NCBI GenBank assembly: GCA_025056865.1
Contig: JANWVO010000004.1
Location: forward strand, 31,814-95,813
Length of the DNA stretch: 64,000 nt
Direction: 5' to 3'
Source of the DNA: Bryobacteraceae bacterium
GTDB lineage: Bacteria > Acidobacteriota > Terriglobia > Bryobacterales > Bryobacteraceae
Made by a program: the position numbers and the translations under genes. Shown here one piece after another: positions 8,770-16,718 of this stretch. A model generated the notes under the pieces. It saw only the letters and a list, made by a program, of their open reading frames with translations. It made no database searches and had not been told where the DNA came from. Numbering within the stretch: the stretch's first letter is position 1; every line of letters begins with the position of its first letter.

Positions 8770-10218
8770 TCAGCCCAGACCGGCGCGCTGCCAGAGCTCG
8801 TCGACGCGGCGCTTCACGTCCTCCGACATCCGGATGCGCTCCGGCCAGCGGCGCGTGAATCCTTCGCCGGGCCACTTGCGCGTGGCGTCGATGCCCATCT
8901 TGGAGCCGAAATCGGGCAGGCGGCTGGCATGGTCGAGCGAGTCCACGGGGCCGAGCACGAACTCGATGTCGCGTTCTGGGTCGATGTTGTTGAGGGCGAT
9001 CCAGGCGGCTTCGCTCAGGTTCTGCACGTCGACGTCCTCGTCGAAGACGACGATCACCTTGGTGAACATCGCCTGGCCGAGGCCCCAGATGGCGTGCATC
9101 ACTTTGCGCGCGTGGCCCGGATAGGACTTGCGGATGGAGACCAGCATCAGGTTGTGGAAGACGCCTTCGGCCGGCATGCAGATGTCGCGGATTTCCGGCA
9201 GTTGGAGCCGCATCAGCGGCAGGAAGATCCGCTCGATGGCCTTGCCCATGAAGTAGTCCTCCATGGGCGGCGGGCCGACGATGGTGGTGGCGTAGATCGG
9301 ATCGCGGCGGTGGGTGATGCACTCGACGTGGAAGACCGGGTAGTCGTCATCGAGCGAGTAGAAGCCGGTGTGGTCGCCAAAGGGGCCCTCGCGGCGCATT
9401 TCGCCGATCTCGACGTAGCCTTCGAGCACGATTTCGGCGTTGGCCGGGACTTCGAGGTCGACCGTCTCGCACTTCACCATCTCGACGGGGCGGTTGCGCA
9501 GGAAGCCGGCGATCATCATCTCGTCGAGGTCCGGCGGCAGCGGCAGGATGGCCGAGTACATGGTGGCCGGATCGGCGCCGATGGCCACGGCGACGGGCAT
9601 GCGCGTGACGCCCTGCTTCTGGAGCCGGCGGTAGTGCTCGGCGCCCTGCTTGTGGGTCTGCCAGTGCATGCCGGTGGTGCGGTCGCCGTAGACCTGCATG
9701 CGGTACATGCCGCAGTTGCGCTTGCCGGTTTCGGGGTTGCGGGTGAACACCATCGGCAGGGTGATGAACGGGCCGGCGTCGCCCGGCCAGCAGGTGAGCA
9801 CGGGGAGCTCGCGGAGCGAGAAGCCGTCGCGGCGGATCACTTCCTTGCAGGGCCCGGTGGAGACGGTTTTCGGAAAGAAGTTCGCCATGTCGGCGAGCTT
9901 CGGCAGCATTTTCAGCTTGTTGATCAGGCCCTGCGGCATGCGCATCTCGAGCATTTCCGAGATGCGGGCGGCGTGCTCTTCCACCGAGCCGACGCCAAGG
10001 GCGATCTCCATGCGCCGCATGCTGGCGAAAGCGTTGATGAGGACGGGCATGGACGAGCCGCGGGGCTTTTCAAACAGCAGCGCGGGCCCGCCGCGCTTCA
10101 CCGCGCGGTCAGCGAACTCGGTGATTTCGAGCCGCGGGTCCACTTCGAAGGGAATGCGCCGGAGCTCGCCGGCCTCTTCAAGGGCGCGAATGAATTCTCT
10201 GAGATCGGTGTAGGCCAT
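8770..10218 (-). CDS. ubiD: UbiD-family prenyl-FMN-dependent decarboxylase
   Basis: A 482-residue decarboxylase of the UbiD fold, which uses prenylated FMN to remove aromatic or unsaturated carboxylates. It begins YTDLREFIRALEEAGELRRI, like E. coli UbiD, and has the hallmark GPFGDHTGFYS loop and the NIDPERD region near the C-terminus. ATG at 10218 is chosen by this homology; an upstream ATG at 10248 would add ten unlikely residues. In a bacterium with menaquinone it could serve quinone synthesis. No UbiX prenyltransferase is nearby. It is divergent from fabG with a 75-base promoter region. Confidence 0.93.
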   Translation of the reverse strand: MAYTDLREFIRALEEAGELRRIPFEVDPRLEITEFADRAVKRGGPALLFEKPRGSSMPVLINAFASMRRMEIALGVGSVEEHAARISEMLEMRMPQGLINKLKMLPKLADMANFFPKTVSTGPCKEVIRRDGFSLRELPVLTCWPGDAGPFITLPMVFTRNPETGKRNCGMYRMQVYGDRTTGMHWQTHKQGAEHYRRLQKQGVTRMPVAVAIGADPATMYSAILPLPPDLDEMMIAGFLRNRPVEMVKCETVDLEVPANAEIVLEGYVEIGEMRREGPFGDHTGFYSLDDDYPVFHVECITHRRDPIYATTIVGPPPMEDYFMGKAIERIFLPLMRLQLPEIRDICMPAEGVFHNLMLVSIRKSYPGHARKVMHAIWGLGQAMFTKVIVVFDEDVDVQNLSEAAWIALNNIDPERDIEFVLGPVDSLDHASRLPDFGSKMGIDATRKWPGEGFTRRWPERIRMSEDVKRRVDELWQRAGLG

Positions 10219-10293
10219 GGGAGGGGAACCTGGGTGCCGGTGCGGCATTTACTATCATGAGAGACGAAACGCTTATTGCTCAAGGAGTCCCTC

Positions 10294-11028
10294 ATGTTTC
10301 ACCGGGTGGCGCTGGTGACGGGCGCGAGCCGCGGCATCGGCCGCGAAATCGCCCTCACCCTCTGCCGCAGTAATTTTGATGTTGTCGTCGCCTCGCCGGA
10401 GGTGGAAAAGAACGAGGAAGTGGCCGAGGCGATCCGCCAGTGCGGCGGAACGACGATGACGCTGGATCTGGACGTTTCCAGCCGCGATTCGGTCAAGGCG
10501 GGCGTGGAGACCGTGCTGAAGCAGATGGGCCGCATCGACGTGCTCGTCAACAACGCCGGCATCACCCGCGACGCGCTCGCGCTGCGCATGAAGCCCGAAG
10601 ACTGGGAGCGCGTGCTCCAGATCAACCTGACGGGCGCGTTCTACATGGCGCAGGCGGTGATCCCGGCGATGATGAAAGAGCGCTGGGGGCGCATCATCAA
10701 CATTGCGAGCGTCGTGGGGGAGATGGGCAATGCGGGCCAGGCCAATTATGTCTCGTCGAAGGCCGGCCTGATCGGGCTCACCAAGTGCCTGGCGCAGGAG
10801 CTGGCCTCGCGCAACATCACCGTCAACGCCATCGCGCCGGGATATATCGAGACCGACATGACGGCGGTGCTGCCCCAGGAAGTGAAGGACCGGATGCTGG
10901 CGATGATCCCGCTGCGGCGTTTCGGCCAGCCGAAGGACATCGCCTACGCCGTGAAGTTCCTTGCCAGCGAGGAAGCGGGCTACATCACCGGCGCGGTGCT
11001 GCGGGTCAACGGCGGGATGTACATGTAG
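10294..11028 (+). CDS. fabG: 3-oxoacyl-[ACP] reductase (SDR family)
   Basis: A 244-residue short-chain dehydrogenase. TGASRGIG binds NADP(H), NNAG is the central motif, and the catalytic set is N-S-Y-K with YVSSK; the C-terminus ends GAVLRVNGGMYM, typical of FabG. It reduces 3-oxoacyl-ACP in fatty acid elongation. ATG 10294 has AAGGAG 6 bases upstream; a TTG at 10276 is in frame but lacks support. TACTAT at 10250-10255 may be a -10. No other fab gene is adjacent, so a specialised SDR role cannot be excluded. Confidence 0.88.
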   Translation: MFHRVALVTGASRGIGREIALTLCRSNFDVVVASPEVEKNEEVAEAIRQCGGTTMTLDLDVSSRDSVKAGVETVLKQMGRIDVLVNNAGITRDALALRMKPEDWERVLQINLTGAFYMAQAVIPAMMKERWGRIINIASVVGEMGNAGQANYVSSKAGLIGLTKCLAQELASRNITVNAIAPGYIETDMTAVLPQEVKDRMLAMIPLRRFGQPKDIAYAVKFLASEEAGYITGAVLRVNGGMYM

Positions 11029-11060
11029 CCGGGGCAACTTTTTTCCTGGAGTGCAGCCCG

Positions 11061-11861
11061 TTGTCCCGCTTCCGTTCCAGGCAATCCCGTTCGAGGCGCG
11101 CTGGGCGCGCCGCGCTCTGCGTTGTGGCCTGGCTGGCCGCCGCGCCGGCGCTCCAGGCGGAGAATGGCGCGCTGCCCCACGACAAGCGCATCTCCTGGCT
11201 GTCCTATAACGCCGACCATCCGGTGAACCGGCGCTGGAGCCTGCATTTCGACGGCAGCTACCGGCCGATGTACGGAGCCGACTGGCGGCAGTGGCTGGTG
11301 CGGCCCGGCGTGAATTACCGGTTCACCGACCGCTGGCAGGTCTCGCTGACCTACTCCTACTTCAGCACGCATCCCAACGGCCTGGCCGAGTCCGATGGCG
11401 CGGTGGCCGAGCACCGCATGCATCAGCAGGCCGAGTACTCCCATCCCTGGCACGGCAACGTGTTGCGGCACCGCTTCCGGATGGAAGAGCGCTGGGTGTC
11501 CTCGCCGTGGCGCGAAGGCGAGCCGCGGAGCTGGCGGTGGCAGGACCGCCCGCGCTACATGCTGCGGATGGACAGGCCGCTGCGGCGCAACGGGCCGGGG
11601 GGCGCGCCGCTGACGCTGACGCTGTACGACGAGATCTTTGTCAGCTTCCGCGCGAGAAGCGCTTCGGCGTTCGACCAGAACCGCGTGTACGCCGGCGTCA
11701 CCTGGAAGCTGGGCCGCCACTTCGCCGCCGACATGGGCGCGTTTTACCAGACGCTGAAGCCGCAGAACGGCGGCGCGCTGGAACACAACATCGTCTTCGT
11801 CACGCTGCTGCGCAACAACACGCCGCTGCGCGAGCTATTCGGCTGGCTTCACCGGCGCTGA
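11061..11861 (+). CDS. DUF2490 outer-membrane protein with TTG start
   Basis: A 266-residue protein with an Arg-rich n-region, hydrophobic core and cleavage site near ALQA-EN, followed by alternating beta strands (YRPMYGADWRQWLVRPGVNYRF, with R/W-rich strand ends) typical of DUF2490 outer-membrane barrels. No ATG gives a signal peptide; TTG at 11061 with TGGAG at 11046 does. It lies 32 bases downstream of fabG. Its 3' end overlaps by 27 bases, tail to tail, with the lyase-like gene on the other strand. Function of the family is unknown. Confidence 0.75.
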   Translation: MSRFRSRQSRSRRAGRAALCVVAWLAAAPALQAENGALPHDKRISWLSYNADHPVNRRWSLHFDGSYRPMYGADWRQWLVRPGVNYRFTDRWQVSLTYSYFSTHPNGLAESDGAVAEHRMHQQAEYSHPWHGNVLRHRFRMEERWVSSPWREGEPRSWRWQDRPRYMLRMDRPLRRNGPGGAPLTLTLYDEIFVSFRARSASAFDQNRVYAGVTWKLGRHFAADMGAFYQTLKPQNGGALEHNIVFVTLLRNNTPLRELFGWLHRR

Positions 11862-13085
11862 AGGAGCGCCGCCCGGCTCGACGCGGACCGCGAAGACGTA
11901 GCTCGGCCCGAACATGTTGGAGCGGAACACGACCCACTTCGCGTCCGGCGTGAAGCTGACGTTCGGCTCCAGCCGGTAGTCGTGCTTCGCCATGTTGACG
12001 AGCTTCTTCGCGCGCAGGACGCCCGGGCGGATGAAGGACGGATCTTCCACGCCGCGGTTGGGGATGCGCTCCGGGCGGAAGAGGTAGATCCAGCGGCCAT
12101 CGGGGGCGCGCGCCACCTGCCCGGGATCGCCGCCGTCGCCGCAGAACAGCGCGCCGTCGCGGGAGACGTTGAAGTGGATGGACCACTCGTTGCGCTCGAG
12201 GTGGTACCAGGTGCGCGCGCCGGTGTCGAGTTCCACGCCGGCCAGCCAGAACACCTCGCCGCGCGGCGTTTGCAGGTCGTACCAGACGGTGCGGCCGTCG
12301 GCGCTCCAGAACTCGTGGCCGAAGATCTCCATTTCCATCGTGCGGACGTGGAGCTTGCGGAGCCCCGTGCCGTCGGCGCGGATCAGCCAGATGCGGTCCA
12401 CCTTGTGCCAGGGGCCTTCGTGGCAGAACAGCAGCAGGGAGGGGTCGGCAGGGCTGAAGAGCAGGTGGTTGAACCAGTCGTTGCCGCGGTGGATGACGCG
12501 CACTTCGCCCGTGTCGATGCGCATGGTGAAGATGGCCATTGGCAGGCGCGCGGCCCAGCGCTGCTCGATCATCTGGCCGCGGTTGCGGGGCATTTCGAGC
12601 GTATGGCCCTGGCCGGCGGCGGGCGGCTGCGCCATCGGGACCTGCGCATCGCCTTCGATGGAAGTGCCGGCGGCGAGCGTTTCGTCGGCGTTGATGGTGG
12701 CGATGGAGGCGCGCGGCGGCAGCGGGCCCACGCGGCGCGTTTCGCCCGTGTCTACATTCGTCCAGTGCAGCGCCCCGTCCTGGATGTAATACACGCGGGG
12801 ATGCCTGCGCCCGGCCTCGATGAGGCGCACGCGGCCGCTCACCACCTGCCGGGCCTGGCGCGTTTCCCAACGGACGACGGAGATGCCCGCGGGCGTCGTA
12901 TAGACGAGCCGCTGGCCGTCGGGCAGGTAGCCGTTCTGGTTGAAGTAGAGGCTTGCGCTGCCTGGCTCGTCGGTGAGCCGGCGCACGAGGTGGCCAGTGT
13001 CGGGGTCGATCCATTCCACGGGCGGATCCGCAGACGCAGCCAGCGTGCGGGCCACGAGCAGCGTGGTGGCGAAGAGCCGCTTCAT
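11835..13085 (-). CDS. Secreted oligogalacturonate-lyase-like beta-propeller (PL22-type)
   Basis: A 416-residue exported protein: signal peptide to about residue 18, then a seven-bladed propeller. The stretches NHLLFSP, LLFCHEGPWHKVDRIWL, GHEFWSADGRTVWYD and NEWSIHFN match the oligogalacturonate lyase family, in which histidines in these positions bind Mn. The C-terminal SFTPDAKWVVFRSNMFGPSY is also family-typical. The family cleaves unsaturated pectin fragments; an enzyme outside the cytoplasm with an as yet undefined oligosaccharide is the cautious reading. No transporter or pectinase genes adjoin. Convergent 27-base overlap with the DUF2490 gene. Confidence 0.82.
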   Translation of the reverse strand: MKRLFATTLLVARTLAASADPPVEWIDPDTGHLVRRLTDEPGSASLYFNQNGYLPDGQRLVYTTPAGISVVRWETRQARQVVSGRVRLIEAGRRHPRVYYIQDGALHWTNVDTGETRRVGPLPPRASIATINADETLAAGTSIEGDAQVPMAQPPAAGQGHTLEMPRNRGQMIEQRWAARLPMAIFTMRIDTGEVRVIHRGNDWFNHLLFSPADPSLLLFCHEGPWHKVDRIWLIRADGTGLRKLHVRTMEMEIFGHEFWSADGRTVWYDLQTPRGEVFWLAGVELDTGARTWYHLERNEWSIHFNVSRDGALFCGDGGDPGQVARAPDGRWIYLFRPERIPNRGVEDPSFIRPGVLRAKKLVNMAKHDYRLEPNVSFTPDAKWVVFRSNMFGPSYVFAVRVEPGGAPSAPVKPAE

Positions 13086-13131
13086 AGCGCCAGCAATATC
13101 ATGGAACGCCGGCGGCGCGCAGGGCGGGCCT

Positions 13132-14301
13132 TCAGGGGAGCCATCCGCGCCAGCCTGCCAGCGCCCCGGCGGCCAGCAGCAGCGCCGGATGCAGCCGTGC
13201 CGCGGTCAACAACAGGAACGAGGCGGCCACGGCGGCCATGGAAGTCCACGAGCCCAGGTGGCCCGCGCCCAGCGCGAAGGCCGCGCTCAACACCATGCCT
13301 GCCACCGCCGGATTGACGCCGGCCAGGAAGCGGCGCGCCCACGGCTCCTGGTGCCGCCGCTCGTACTGGCGGCACAGGAAAAGCATGAACGCGGCGCCGG
13401 GCGCAAACAGGGCCGCCGTGGCCACCAGCGCGCCCGCCACTCCGCCCAGATGGTAGCCCGCAAAGGTGGCCAGCACTGCGATGGGACCCGGCGTGAGCTG
13501 GCTGATGGCGACGCCGTCAAGGAACTCGCGGGGCGTGAGCCAGCCCAGCCCGGTCACCAGATGCGCGTGGAGCACGGGCAGCAGCACGAATCCGCCGCCG
13601 AAGAAGACCAGCCCGATGCGGAAGAAGACCCATGCGAGGTTCCCCATCGCCGCGCCCGCCAGGATCCCCCCGGGCGCCAGCAGCGCGGGCAATGAAGCGC
13701 GTCCGGCGGCGTCTTCCGCGGGGGCAGGGGCGGGTGATCCGCTCTTCTCTGCGGGGAAGAAGAACCCGGCAGCCCCGGCGGCCAGCAGGATCCAGACGGG
13801 ATTCATATGCCCGAGGGACGCGCCCAGCGCGCCTGCGAACACCAGCCACGCGGGCCCGCTCCGCAGAACCCGCTGGCCGATGCTCCATGCGGCGGCCAGG
13901 ATCAGGGCGACGACGACGGGCGTGAGCCCTGCCACCGCGCTCTGCATCGCCGGGACGGCATGGTAGCGGAAATAGAGCGCGGACAGCAGGATCACCAGCG
14001 CCACGGAAGGCGCGAGGAAAGAGACGCCGGCCACCAGCGCCCCGGGCCAGCCAGCCAGCCTGTATCCGCAGAACAACGCCGCATTCACCGCAAACGATCC
14101 GAGCACCTGGCCGAGTCCGACGCCGTGCAGGAATTCCTCCGGCGGCAGCAGCCCGCGCTTCCGGATCAGCTCCCTCTCCATCAGGGCGATGACCGCCATG
14201 CCGCCGCCAAAGCCGGTGGCACCGATGCGCACGAACCACCCCGCAAGGCGAACCAGGGACGTCACCGGCGCGCGGCCGCGGGCATCTTCAGAACAGGCCA
14301 T
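13132..14301 (-). CDS. chrA: Chromate transporter ChrA (two-domain)
   Basis: A 389-residue inner-membrane protein of about ten to twelve helices made of two CHR halves. The first half has FVRIGATGFGGGMAV and the second FFRIGLVFFGGGFVLLP, both followed by the typical LTPREF/LPPEEF and ISQLTPGP or GLGQVLGS sequences. ChrA exports chromate using the proton gradient; in many soil bacteria its native role is less certain. The halves are separated by an Ala/Pro-rich loop around 190-205. No chrB regulator is adjacent. The start at 14301 puts MACSEDARGR before the first helix. Confidence 0.92.
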   Translation of the reverse strand: MACSEDARGRAPVTSLVRLAGWFVRIGATGFGGGMAVIALMERELIRKRGLLPPEEFLHGVGLGQVLGSFAVNAALFCGYRLAGWPGALVAGVSFLAPSVALVILLSALYFRYHAVPAMQSAVAGLTPVVVALILAAAWSIGQRVLRSGPAWLVFAGALGASLGHMNPVWILLAAGAAGFFFPAEKSGSPAPAPAEDAAGRASLPALLAPGGILAGAAMGNLAWVFFRIGLVFFGGGFVLLPVLHAHLVTGLGWLTPREFLDGVAISQLTPGPIAVLATFAGYHLGGVAGALVATAALFAPGAAFMLFLCRQYERRHQEPWARRFLAGVNPAVAGMVLSAAFALGAGHLGSWTSMAAVAASFLLLTAARLHPALLLAAGALAGWRGWLP

Positions 14302-14400
14302 GTCTACCTGAAGTTTACGAATTCAGGCAGCGGGCGCAGGAACCGGGCAGCGGCACGGCGGAACGGAATACGCGGGAAATTCTGAACCGCGGTCCCGCTT

Positions 14401-14416
14401 TGGCACGTCAGGTGCA
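14401..14416 (+). promoter_or_regulatory. Sigma-54 (-24/-12) promoter
   Basis: TGGCAC at 14401-14406, then 5 bases, then GTGCA at 14412-14416, with the invariant GG and GC doublets correctly spaced. This matches the RpoN consensus except T to G at the first -12 base. The predicted start is near 14427, about 22 bases before the ATG of the small membrane peptide. The palindrome ACCGCGGT just upstream (about 14386-14393) might be part of an activator site. Confidence 0.7.
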
Positions 14417-14448
14417 GTAGGGGCCGATAAGAGAAAGTGGGGGTTGCG

Positions 14449-14535
14449 ATGCTGATTGGAGCCATTATCACGGGGCTGATGATTCTAGGGCTCTTCTTCT
14501 CGATGCTGGGCTCGTCGCCGCGCAGCTCGGACTGA
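14449..14535 (+). CDS. 28-residue single-span membrane peptide
   Basis: A short ORF reading MLIGAIITGLMILGLFFSML followed by GSSPRSSD. Residues 2-20 form one strongly hydrophobic helix, and the tail is polar. A purine-rich GTGGGGG lies 5 to 11 bases before the ATG. It sits immediately downstream of a good sigma-54 promoter with the right spacing, which is the main reason to believe it is expressed. It matches no family I know. Small membrane peptides under stress promoters often tune a transporter or kinase (general knowledge); nothing here identifies the partner. Confidence 0.55.
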   Translation: MLIGAIITGLMILGLFFSMLGSSPRSSD

Positions 14536-14715
14536 GTCGCATCGTTGCCCGGCTGTGTCGCTTCGACACACGGGCCGCAAGCGGAAGGCGGCGGCCGGGC
14601 CGGATGGGGAAGGGATTTCCGAAACGCTCCTGGCGGGGCGCAGCGCAGGCGGAGGCGGGGTTCAGCGGCGGGTGGTCCGCGGGCAGGAGAAGCTCAAGGA
14701 GCGGCGGGCCATGTC

Positions 14716-15300
14716 CTAAGCTCCGCCTGCCTCGTGCTGCGGCGCGTGGTTGAACACGGCGCGGACCTCGGCAGAGAAGATGGCAGCGAGCCGCGCGCCA
14801 ATGCCCGCCGTGCACCTCTCCGAAAAAACCGCGGCGAGGCTCTCGTAATACCACCGCTGCTTGTCGCGGCCCCGGCGGAAGCGCAGCCAGGCCAGCTCGC
14901 CATTCAGGGCGAGGTCTTCGCGGATGGAGCGGATGTTGTCGAGCTTGTCGGCCAGGCACACGAGGAGCTGATCCTCGGCAGCCGTGCGCAGGAAGTCGAT
15001 GGTATGCTGCTTGCGCACTTCCCACGGCTGGCTCTTGTCGGGCTCGCTGGCTCCGGCCACCAGCTCGGCGATGCGCGCCCCGAACAGGCGTCGGATCTGG
15101 TCGAGCGTGACGAAACAGTCCTCGACAGTGTCATGGAGCACGGCGGCGACCGCCAGATCCTCCGGGCAGCCGGATTCCAGCAGAATGGCGGCCACGCGCA
15201 ACGGGTGGATCAGGTAAGGGATGCGCGTGCCCTTGCGGTACTGGCCGGCGTGCGCGGCAGCGGCGAACTGGATGGCATGGAAGATGAGCGGCGAGTCCAT
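14716..15300 (-). CDS. HD-domain phosphohydrolase, SpoT/MESH1-like
   Basis: A 194-residue all-helical HD protein. YLIHPLRVA supplies the first His, VLHDTVED the HD pair, and CLADKLDNIRSIR the later Asp, the pattern of (p)ppGpp hydrolase domains as in SpoT and MESH1. It has no synthetase, TGS or ACT domain, so it would be a small alarmone hydrolase or a related nucleotidase. ATG 15300 is preceded by GGAGG. The open frame upstream of this start has no family resemblance. It lies 50 bases downstream of the TolC-like gene on the same strand. Confidence 0.85.
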   Translation of the reverse strand: MDSPLIFHAIQFAAAAHAGQYRKGTRIPYLIHPLRVAAILLESGCPEDLAVAAVLHDTVEDCFVTLDQIRRLFGARIAELVAGASEPDKSQPWEVRKQHTIDFLRTAAEDQLLVCLADKLDNIRSIREDLALNGELAWLRFRRGRDKQRWYYESLAAVFSERCTAGIGARLAAIFSAEVRAVFNHAPQHEAGGA

Positions 15301-15350
15301 CCCGGATATCCTCCAGTTCACCACAAGCGGCGCCGGGCCGGCGGCGCGCC

Positions 15351-16634
15351 TCACGGCAAAGATGCCAGCAGCGCGTGCGTGCGGCGCATCAGTTCGAGCC
15401 GGGCCAGCTCGAGGTCGTAGACCGCGTTGTAGTAGAGGATCCAGCGTTCCTGCTCCTCGAAGCGCGCCTGCTCGAGCTGCCGCAGCGAGGCGCGGCCTTC
15501 CTCCACCTGGGCGAGCACGCTGGAGACCTGCTCGCGGGCCAGGTCGAGATCCATGCGCGCCAGCTCGCGGGCGGCTTCGGCGTCGCGCACCTTCTGCCAC
15601 GCGGCGCGCGTGTCGCTTTCAATGCGGCGGCGCAGGTCCTGCAACTGCGTGCGCAGGCGGCGGGCCTCGATTTCGGCCTGCGAGGCGCGCGCCTCGTCCT
15701 GGCTGCTGGAGAAGATCGGGATCTGGATGGAGGCGCCGAGCTGGCCGTTGTGGCGCTCGAAACGGTTGAAGAATTTTTCGTAGTTGTTGAACTTGGCCAG
15801 CAGGCCGTACTGGGCCACCAGGTCGATGCGCGGAAGCCGCATGGCGCGCCACGAGCGGGCTTCGAGGTGTCTGGCGGCGATCTCCGCCTCCAGACGGCGG
15901 ATTTCGGGATCGTCGCGGAGCGCTTCGGCGACGGAGGCGTCTTCTTCCAGCGGCAGAGGCGGCGCGGGACGCTCCTCGCGGGCCGGAACAATCTCCTCCG
16001 ACGGATCCAGGCCCAGGGCGGCCGCCAGGGCCATGGAGGCCGCCCTGCGCTGCGAGGCCAGTTGTTGCAGGCGGAGCCTCGCCCGCGCCGTTTCCAGCGC
16101 TGCCCGGCGCGCTTCGATGGGCGCGTCGCGGCCCTCTTCGGCGCGCAGGCGGGCGGCCGCCTCGATCTTCTGGAGATGCTCGACCTGGCGCTGGACCGCC
16201 TCCGCCTGCCGCACGGCCCGCTCCAGGTCCAGGAAGAGAGAAGCGACGCGGAGCGCGGCGTCCTCGCGCGCCGCGGCGGCGGCTGCTGCGGCGCCGCGCG
16301 CGCTTTCCCGCGCCTGCGCCGCATGATAGCCCTGCGGCCGGTTCCACAGCGTCCGCACGGCGCGGGCCTGGACCACGGCGGGCGTGGAACCTTCAATCGA
16401 CATCGGCATGCCGCTCGAGTAGGCCAGCCCGCTGCCGACGAACAGCCGCGGCAGTCCGGGCTCGCGCACCGCCTGGATGCCCAGCGCGGCACGCTGCTCC
16501 TCCAGCCGCGCCAGCACCACATCCGGGTTTTGCCGCGCAGCCAGATCGACGGCCTCCCGCAGCGTCATCACGCGTTCGGCCGCACGGACCGGCGAAAGCA
16601 GGCAGAGAAAGGCAAGGACAGACGCGATTCGCAT
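15351..16634 (-). CDS. TolC-family outer-membrane efflux protein
   Basis: A 427-residue protein with a signal peptide ending near VRA-AE, then the TolC repeat structure: a MTLREAVDLAARQNPDV start, long coiled-coil helices, and beta segments near SIQIPIFSSSQDEA. It would form the trimeric outer-membrane channel of a tripartite exporter or type I system. No inner-membrane pump or adaptor is adjacent, so its partner is encoded elsewhere. ATG 16634 gives the signal peptide. The gene is divergent from the M48 protease, sharing an 84-base promoter region. Confidence 0.88.
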   Translation of the reverse strand: MRIASVLAFLCLLSPVRAAERVMTLREAVDLAARQNPDVVLARLEEQRAALGIQAVREPGLPRLFVGSGLAYSSGMPMSIEGSTPAVVQARAVRTLWNRPQGYHAAQARESARGAAAAAAAAREDAALRVASLFLDLERAVRQAEAVQRQVEHLQKIEAAARLRAEEGRDAPIEARRAALETARARLRLQQLASQRRAASMALAAALGLDPSEEIVPAREERPAPPLPLEEDASVAEALRDDPEIRRLEAEIAARHLEARSWRAMRLPRIDLVAQYGLLAKFNNYEKFFNRFERHNGQLGASIQIPIFSSSQDEARASQAEIEARRLRTQLQDLRRRIESDTRAAWQKVRDAEAARELARMDLDLAREQVSSVLAQVEEGRASLRQLEQARFEEQERWILYYNAVYDLELARLELMRRTHALLASLP

Positions 16635-16693
16635 GGGAGTCTCTCCACAGGGTAGCGTGAGCGCGGCCGGCGGAATCCGGCGGCAAACGCTGC

Positions 16694-16699
16694 TAGAAT
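16694..16699 (+). promoter_or_regulatory. Possible -10 for the M48 protease gene
   Basis: TAGAAT 19 bases before the ATG, with GAGGT as ribosome-binding site in between. There is no clear -35. The same TAGRAT hexamer recurs upstream of other genes in the window. Confidence 0.35.
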
Positions 16700-16718
16700 C
16701 CGTTAGCACGAGGTGCGC

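Noticed and set aside
10276..10293. TTG start six codons upstream for fabG
   Set aside because: AAGGAG is correctly placed for ATG 10294, and the family starts there.
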